The notes below the pieces were generated by a model. The model made no database searches. It was not told the origin of the DNA and worked only from the letters and a program-made list of their open reading frames with translations. From an uncultured Clostridia bacterium (GTDB lineage Bacteria > Bacillota > Clostridia > Oscillospirales > CAG-272), in NCBI GenBank assembly GCA_947304475.1, contig CAMZBE010000015.1, positions 1 to 11,064 on the forward strand: a stretch of 11,064 bases of DNA, given 5' to 3'. Of the stretch, positions 7,142 through 11,064 are shown piece after piece (positions within the stretch are counted from its first letter, which is position 1; the number at the start of each line of letters is the position of its first letter). The position numbers were made by a program, and so were the translations under genes.

Positions 7142-8884
7142 TCACAGGATCCGGCGCCGGCGCCAGAGCACGACGCCCGCGGCAGACGCGATCAGAACGG
7201 GCACGAACACGAAGATCGCGATCCGGATCTTATCGCCCTGCGTGATGGGGGCGCAGACTTTCCGGGAGCCGTAGTCGGTATATTCCGTTTCCGAGAGTTT
7301 GCTCGTCACCAGTTTCTTACCGCCCATGTTCTCGGAGTTGAAACTCTCCGAACCGAGCGCAAGATCGGCGTACTGATCGTTGCGCGCCAGGTAGCGCACC
7401 AAAGAGAAGAAAACGTCGGCGTTCCCGTAAGCGGCGTTCTCGAGGTTCTCCCGCGAGATCAAATCGGACGCCGCCGATGCGAAGACGTAAGAGTAGTACT
7501 GTTCGAGCGAGTACGAGTCGCTCCAGTAGCGCGTCGAGATTGCCGCGATCGCGTAGCGTTGGTCGTCGCCCGAAACGATCGCACCGTCGCCGTCGTAGAG
7601 TGCGGAGCCGTTCCCGTCTTCAGTAGTCTTGGTCGGCGCGTAGAGGAAGTCGGCGTAGAGCCGCTTGCCCATGAAGTTGCCCGAAAGTTCGCCGTTGGGC
7701 TCGCTCCACGCGAGTTTGACGGCGCCGCTGTGGCGCGCCACGACGTCGGGAGACGAGTCAACCGACGCGAGCGTCTGGTAGATCGAGTAGGCGACGGTGG
7801 AGTCGTCGGTATTGTAGACCGCGCGGACGAGATCGGTGGTTTCGCCGGATTCGAGTTTGCGTCCGACGGTCGCCCCGTCGATAAAGGAGATGCCCCACTT
7901 CTCGCAGAACTGTTCGAGGTTGGGAAGCGTGACGTCGGGATCCTTGAAAAACATGATTGAACCGTTCCCGGTCGAGATATACCGGTCGAGGACCTCGACT
8001 TCGGTTCTGTCGTAGAAGGCGTTCATATCCCCGCCGCCGAGGTCGCTCGTCGGACGGTTGACGATCAGCAGGGCGCAGTCGTCGGGAACCTCGTTCATAC
8101 CCGTAAGATCAAGATACTCGACCGTCAGCCCCGCTTTCAGGAGCAGGTGGTAGAAGGCGGAAAGATCCTCGTCCTGCCCCGCCCCGGAGGCGATTTCCGC
8201 GTGGGCTTCGTCGTCCGGCGCGTAGTAGCGTTCGCCGTGGTTGACAAGGAAGTACGCCTTGGGAGAGGCGATCGCGGAAAGCGAGAAGAAGGCGGTCGCC
8301 ATCTTGTATTCGCCGTTGAAGGAGTAAAGCCCCGACGTGTTGCCGCTCTCGTCGGTGCCCGAAATCCAGAACTGCGACGCCGTGTAGATGCGGAACTGGT
8401 CGCCGCAACTGATGATGACCGACGACGGGGGGATCGAGGACGACGAGACCGCCCGGTAGCGGTCGACCGCCGTCGGGTTCAGCGTCACGTTGCAGGTCCT
8501 GACCGTGATGTTGTCGAAATGCTGTTCGAGTTCCTTCGCCATCACGTAGACGTAGCGCGTCTGGTAGTTCGCCATCAGCCGGTCGGGATCGTTGCAGAAG
8601 GTGATCGTGATATCGCGCTCGATCTTCTCGCATTCCTCGATCATCAGATCCGATAGCGTATAGAGCCCCTCCGGCGTAAGATCGAGCCAGAGCGAGTGGG
8701 ACGAGACCAGCCCGGCAAGTCCGACCGAGAGAACCAGTAAAAGGACCGCCAGCAAAACGGAAAGCGGCGTCAGCCATCTCTCGTACCGTACGGACAGGCG
8801 TTTGGGGCGGGCGCCGCTTTCGCGTGCGCCCGCCTGCTCCGCCGGTGCGGCGGTCTCGACGGGGTTGCGTCGGGGTTTGTTCAT
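7142..8884 (-). CDS. GldG-like ABC transporter auxiliary protein (second of two)
   Basis: This 580-aa protein has the clearest GldG signature in the window. A membrane helix at about 40-62 is followed at once by LDLTPEGLYTLSD (67-79), the hallmark of the GldG/ABC_transp_aux family. An NHGERY motif at 215-220 corresponds to the family GHGE site. LLIVNRP (272-278) and TLPNLEQFCEKWGI (319-332) match the preceding paralogue. A C-terminal helix at about 553-574 ends in RRRRIL, placing the tail in the cytoplasm and the roughly 490-residue middle outside. The cytosolic N-terminal tail of about 39 residues is proline-, alanine- and arginine-rich, unlike the upstream copy. The start is supported by AGAAAGGA 11 bases upstream. 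The downstream gene follows within 20 bases. It probably acts with the permease and the other GldG-like protein as a membrane complex; its substrate is unknown. Confidence 0.87.
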   Translation of the reverse strand: MNKPRRNPVETAAPAEQAGARESGARPKRLSVRYERWLTPLSVLLAVLLLVLSVGLAGLVSSHSLWLDLTPEGLYTLSDLMIEECEKIERDITITFCNDPDRLMANYQTRYVYVMAKELEQHFDNITVRTCNVTLNPTAVDRYRAVSSSSIPPSSVIISCGDQFRIYTASQFWISGTDESGNTSGLYSFNGEYKMATAFFSLSAIASPKAYFLVNHGERYYAPDDEAHAEIASGAGQDEDLSAFYHLLLKAGLTVEYLDLTGMNEVPDDCALLIVNRPTSDLGGGDMNAFYDRTEVEVLDRYISTGNGSIMFFKDPDVTLPNLEQFCEKWGISFIDGATVGRKLESGETTDLVRAVYNTDDSTVAYSIYQTLASVDSSPDVVARHSGAVKLAWSEPNGELSGNFMGKRLYADFLYAPTKTTEDGNGSALYDGDGAIVSGDDQRYAIAAISTRYWSDSYSLEQYYSYVFASAASDLISRENLENAAYGNADVFFSLVRYLARNDQYADLALGSESFNSENMGGKKLVTSKLSETEYTDYGSRKVCAPITQGDKIRIAIFVFVPVLIASAAGVVLWRRRRIL

Positions 8885-8895
8885 GCGGGATTGCG

Positions 8896-8903
8896 TCCTT
8901 TCT
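8896..8903 (-). promoter_or_regulatory. Ribosome binding site AGAAAGGA of the second GldG-like gene
   Basis: AGAAAGGA lies 11 bases before the ATG at 8882-8884. The same core recurs before the DUF4340-like gene and, as AAAGGA, before rnhA, which suggests a common ribosome-binding consensus in this genome. Confidence 0.6.
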
Positions 8904-8926
8904 CCGGGGCGAAGGCGTCCCGGAAA
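8901..8926 (-). other. Intercistronic hairpin between the two GldG-like genes
   Basis: The 51-base gap between the GldG-like genes contains a stem on the minus strand. CCGGG (8923-8919) pairs with CCCGG (8908-8904), a single A/C mismatch follows, then CG/CG closes a CCTT tetraloop. Three further outer pairs, one of them G-U, extend it. There is no T-run after it, so it is not an intrinsic terminator. It abuts and slightly overlaps the AGAAAGGA ribosome binding site of the downstream gene, so it could tune translation or mark an RNA processing point. That role is inferred. Confidence 0.35.
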
Positions 8927-8935
8927 TGTAGGGGA

Positions 8936-10423
8936 TCAGCGGTTTTTCCGCTTGATCCGAACGACCGCGCCGACCGTGACGACGGCGGCGGGGATCACTG
9001 CGAAGAGGATCAGGAGCGTCAGGCGGATCACCCCGCGGGTAACGCCCTCGAGTTTCTCGGTCTCGATCAGCATGACTTTCGTGCCGAGCGGGACGCGGGC
9101 GCCGTCGGAATACTCCAGAACGGCGTAGATGAAGTCGGCGTTGGCGTAGCCGTTGGTGCGGATCGCGTCGGACGAGACCATATAAACGCTCGAAACGAGG
9201 AACACGCCCGCGCCGTTCTCCCGGCTCGCGTAGGCGGCGACGGCGTATCCGCCCTCTCCGTCGGTTTTCTCTCCGTCCGCCCAGATTGAGGCGGTGCGTC
9301 CGACCGAAAGGACCGGAGACGCGGTAACGCCGTCGGGCGCGTCAAGGTCGATCGCGGCGGCGCGCTTCAGTACCACGTCGGCGTCCGAGAAGGTACGGAT
9401 CCGCTCGCGGATCGCGTCGCCGATCCCGCTCGCCGAGAACGAGGTCGACACGGCGTAGCCGTCGGAGGTGAGCGAGTTGATCATATCGCGTACCGTCCCC
9501 TCGCGGCGCGAGAGCCCCCACCCGGCAAGGTAGGCGTTCAGGTGCGGCAGATCGGTGACCAGCGGATCGAGGACGGCGAACACCGTCCCCCCCGCGTCGG
9601 CGAACGCGTTCAGTCGCTCGATCTCCGACACGATCCCGGTTCCGGCGGCGCCGGTCTCGAAATCGTAGAGCGGGTTGGATATGATCAGAAGCGACGTGCC
9701 CTCGGGGACCTCCTCTTTGGCGAGGTCGACCGTCGTGACCGCGTACCCGGCGCAGATCAGGATATTGTAGAGCAGTTCGTTCGAGGTCTCGCCGTGTCCG
9801 CGGGTGAAGCAGGCGGTCGGACGTTCGTCCGCCATCGTCCGGTGGATCAGGGCGGACATCACCCGTTCCCCGTCGTAACCGGTCACGTACTGCTGACTGT
9901 CGAGGATGAAGAACGCGGGCAGCGAGGCGACCGTGAAATCGTTGCCGCCGGCGTCGAAGACGACGCTCTCCTTGGTGACGCTGTTCTTTTTGATCTTCTT
10001 GCCGTTCTCGTCGTACTGGGGCGCCGCGCCGTACTTATAGCGCGAGACCTCGTCGGGATAGACGACGGTATTGATGAAATCGACCGAACTGAAATCGTAT
10101 TTATCGGCGAACTGGCGCGCGGTCTCCAGCACCAGGCAGTAGGCGGAGTCGCTCTCCAGATCCTCTTTGTTCATGCAGAAGCGGATCTTCAGTTCCCGCC
10201 CCTGATCAAGGTCGGCAAAGTAGGTCTCGGAGGAGTTGCCGATCACGTGTTCGTAGCGGGGGGCGGTGTATAGATACCACGAATACTTCGAGCCGAGCGC
10301 GTACACGATGACGTTCAGGATCACGAGCAGCGCGATCACGACGATCACCGTCGCGGCGCCGATCCCGCCTCGTCCGCCGGCACGGCGGAGCAGTCCTTTC
10401 GCCGTTTCTTTGAACCGGTTCAT
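8936..10423 (-). CDS. GldG-like ABC transporter auxiliary protein (first of two)
   Basis: This 495-aa protein resembles the extracytoplasmic auxiliary component of Gld-type ABC systems (ABC_transp_aux/GldG family). It has an N-terminal membrane helix at about 22-43, a large outer domain, and a second helix at about 466-488 followed by a basic tail. Family-like features are a GHGE motif at 209-212, the hydrophobic strand LLIISNP at 245-251, and a DLPHLNAYLAGWGL stretch at 291-304, which matches TLPNLEQFCEKWGI in the following gene. The two neighbours are therefore diverged paralogues. The canonical post-helix signature (LDLT..YTLS) is degenerate here, with YLYTAPRYEHV in its place. Its start lies 9 bases after the permease stop. 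In known GldG-like systems this protein partners the permease; its exact biochemical role is not established. Family assignment is confident, function is not. Confidence 0.82.
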   Translation of the reverse strand: MNRFKETAKGLLRRAGGRGGIGAATVIVVIALLVILNVIVYALGSKYSWYLYTAPRYEHVIGNSSETYFADLDQGRELKIRFCMNKEDLESDSAYCLVLETARQFADKYDFSSVDFINTVVYPDEVSRYKYGAAPQYDENGKKIKKNSVTKESVVFDAGGNDFTVASLPAFFILDSQQYVTGYDGERVMSALIHRTMADERPTACFTRGHGETSNELLYNILICAGYAVTTVDLAKEEVPEGTSLLIISNPLYDFETGAAGTGIVSEIERLNAFADAGGTVFAVLDPLVTDLPHLNAYLAGWGLSRREGTVRDMINSLTSDGYAVSTSFSASGIGDAIRERIRTFSDADVVLKRAAAIDLDAPDGVTASPVLSVGRTASIWADGEKTDGEGGYAVAAYASRENGAGVFLVSSVYMVSSDAIRTNGYANADFIYAVLEYSDGARVPLGTKVMLIETEKLEGVTRGVIRLTLLILFAVIPAAVVTVGAVVRIKRKNR

Positions 10424-10427
10424 GTTT

Positions 10428-10434
10428 CCCCCTT
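10428..10434 (-). promoter_or_regulatory. Ribosome binding site AAGGGGG of the first GldG-like gene
   Basis: AAGGGGG reads on the minus strand with a short 4-base spacer before the ATG at 10421-10423. It overlaps the TAA stop codon of the permease gene, so ribosomes ending the permease are placed at this start. This supports both the operon and the chosen start. Confidence 0.6.
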
Positions 10435-11064
10435 ACCGATAGCGGCGGCGGTCGTACACCCGCCCGGTCAGGAGCAGGAAAACGACCATGACCGACAGAT
10501 AGTAGAGGAGCGCCGAGAAATCGAACGCACCCTGCGTGAAGTTGCTGAACCGGCTGAAGATCGAGATGCCCGAAAGGACGAAGCGGATCCAGTAGACCGG
10601 AATGAAACTGTTGAGCGCCGAAACGACGAAGAAGAGCAGGATGATCCCCACCGTTCCGATCGCCGCGGCAAGTTGATTCTCGGTGAGCGCCGAAACGAAG
10701 AGCCCGATCGCGATGAACGCCCCGCCGACCAGCAGGAGGGCGATCAGGTTACCGAACACCGTCGCCGCCCGCACCGTCGCGTACCGGACGAGCAGAAGGA
10801 ACGAGCAGGAGCAGAGCGCGGTGCACGCCGAGAAGATGGTCATGGCGGCAAGGAACTTCGCGATCACCATCGCCGGAATCGAGACCGGCGCCGTCATCAG
10901 CAGTTGCTCGGTGCGGAGTTTGCGCTCCTCACTGAAGGATTTCATGGTCAGGATCGGCAGCAGAATGACGAAGAAGACCAGCATATAGGAGTAGTAGTTC
11001 CCGGGGTTCGCGGTCCCGGCGTAGAGCGTCGTATAGACGAAAACGCCCCCCGACACGGCGAAGA
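10433..11064 (-). CDS. ABC-2 type transporter permease, GldF-like (5' end cut off by window)
   Basis: This is the membrane subunit of an ABC transporter; with an ATPase it would energise transport or remodelling at the cytoplasmic membrane. The reading frame stays open through the window edge (Phe-Ala codons precede the first GTG, at 11054-11056), so the N-terminus is missing, probably 25-30 residues given family lengths near 240. Counting from that GTG, hydrophobic segments lie at about 22-40, 60-90, 99-124, 128-150 and 180-200. A family-typical cytosolic motif, FSEERKLRTEQLLMTAPVS, sits at 41-59. The C-terminal stretch around SRFSNFTQGAFDF (168-180), followed by a last helix and an arginine-rich tail, matches GldF-type permeases. 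The TAA stop lies 9 bases before the next gene. The ATPase gene is presumably just outside, to the right. The substrate cannot be told from the sequence. Confidence 0.88.
   Translation of the reverse strand, partial: FAVSGGVFVYTTLYAGTANPGNYYSYMLVFFVILLPILTMKSFSEERKLRTEQLLMTAPVSIPAMVIAKFLAAMTIFSACTALCSCSFLLLVRYATVRAATVFGNLIALLLVGGAFIAIGLFVSALTENQLAAAIGTVGIILLFFVVSALNSFIPVYWIRFVLSGISIFSRFSNFTQGAFDFSALLYYLSVMVVFLLLTGRVYDRRRYR

Noticed and set aside
7122..7145. GTG start for the DUF4340-like gene overlapping the previous stop
   Set aside because: No ribosome binding site precedes it, whereas AGAAAGGA precedes the ATG at 7119-7121, which begins with the typical MKKRK membrane-anchor start.
11054..11056. 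GTG as the true start of the permease
   Set aside because: The frame continues open upstream to the window edge and the family needs about 25-30 more N-terminal residues, including part of the first helix. This GTG is internal.
1..11064. Frequent GACGTC, GATCGCG and CGTCGTC strings as possible dispersed repeats or sites
   Set aside because: They fall in frame at common codon pairs (Asp-Val, Ala-Ile, Asp-Asp) of a GC-rich genome and show no regular spacing or extended conservation.
1..11064. CRISPR array, tRNA or rRNA genes, insertion sequence
   Set aside because: I found no regularly spaced direct repeats, no cloverleaf-like sequence, no transposase and no terminal inverted repeats. Nearly all bases are in the seven coding genes.

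Overview
The window holds seven genes, all on the minus strand, so transcription runs from high to low coordinates. GC content is high, roughly 60% by eye. Genes are tightly packed, with four-base ATGA-type overlaps and purine-rich ribosome binding sites (AAAGGA, AAGGGG, GAGGGGG). The only clear promoter looks like a Bacillus-type housekeeping promoter. With the protein families present (ABC-2 permease, GldG-like, DUF4340-like, secreted trigger-factor-like proteins), this suggests an uncultured member of the Clostridia (Bacillota), perhaps near the Christensenellales. The taxonomic placement is an inference and weak; the minus-strand layout and gene families are much firmer.

Region 1 (11064 down to 3969) is an ABC-transporter/Gld-like module: the C-terminal part of an ABC-2 permease (its 5' end, and probably the ATPase gene, lie beyond the right edge), two consecutive GldG-like membrane-anchored proteins (495 and 580 aa), and a very large membrane-anchored DUF4340-like protein (about 1050 aa). 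Spacing of 9, 51 and 20 bases between these genes indicates one operon. The order permease, GldG, DUF4340 is familiar from many bacteria. The duplicated GldG gene and the size of the last protein are less usual.

Region 2 (3968-3825) is the only substantial intergenic space. It is AT-rich. It holds a perfect 12-bp inverted repeat straight after the DUF4340-like stop codon and a strong-looking extended -10 promoter with upstream A-tracts, driving the next gene.

Region 3 (3824-1999) is a 591-aa membrane-anchored protein with FKBP-like segments and a trigger-factor-like helical C-terminal domain. A near-ideal intrinsic terminator follows it (14-bp perfect stem, GGGG/CCCC loop, then TTTTG).

Region 4 (1967-10) is a two-gene unit: a complete ribonuclease HI, and a 491-aa lipoprotein of the same FKBP/trigger-factor-like architecture that overlaps it by ATGA. 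No convincing promoter was found for this pair, so terminator readthrough or a cryptic promoter is implied.

Working picture (inference): six of the seven genes encode cell-envelope proteins. The ABC module would form a membrane machine with large domains outside the membrane. The two trigger-factor-like proteins look like extracytoplasmic folding factors, one tethered by a transmembrane helix and one by lipid. RNase HI is an unrelated housekeeping enzyme sharing the transcript.
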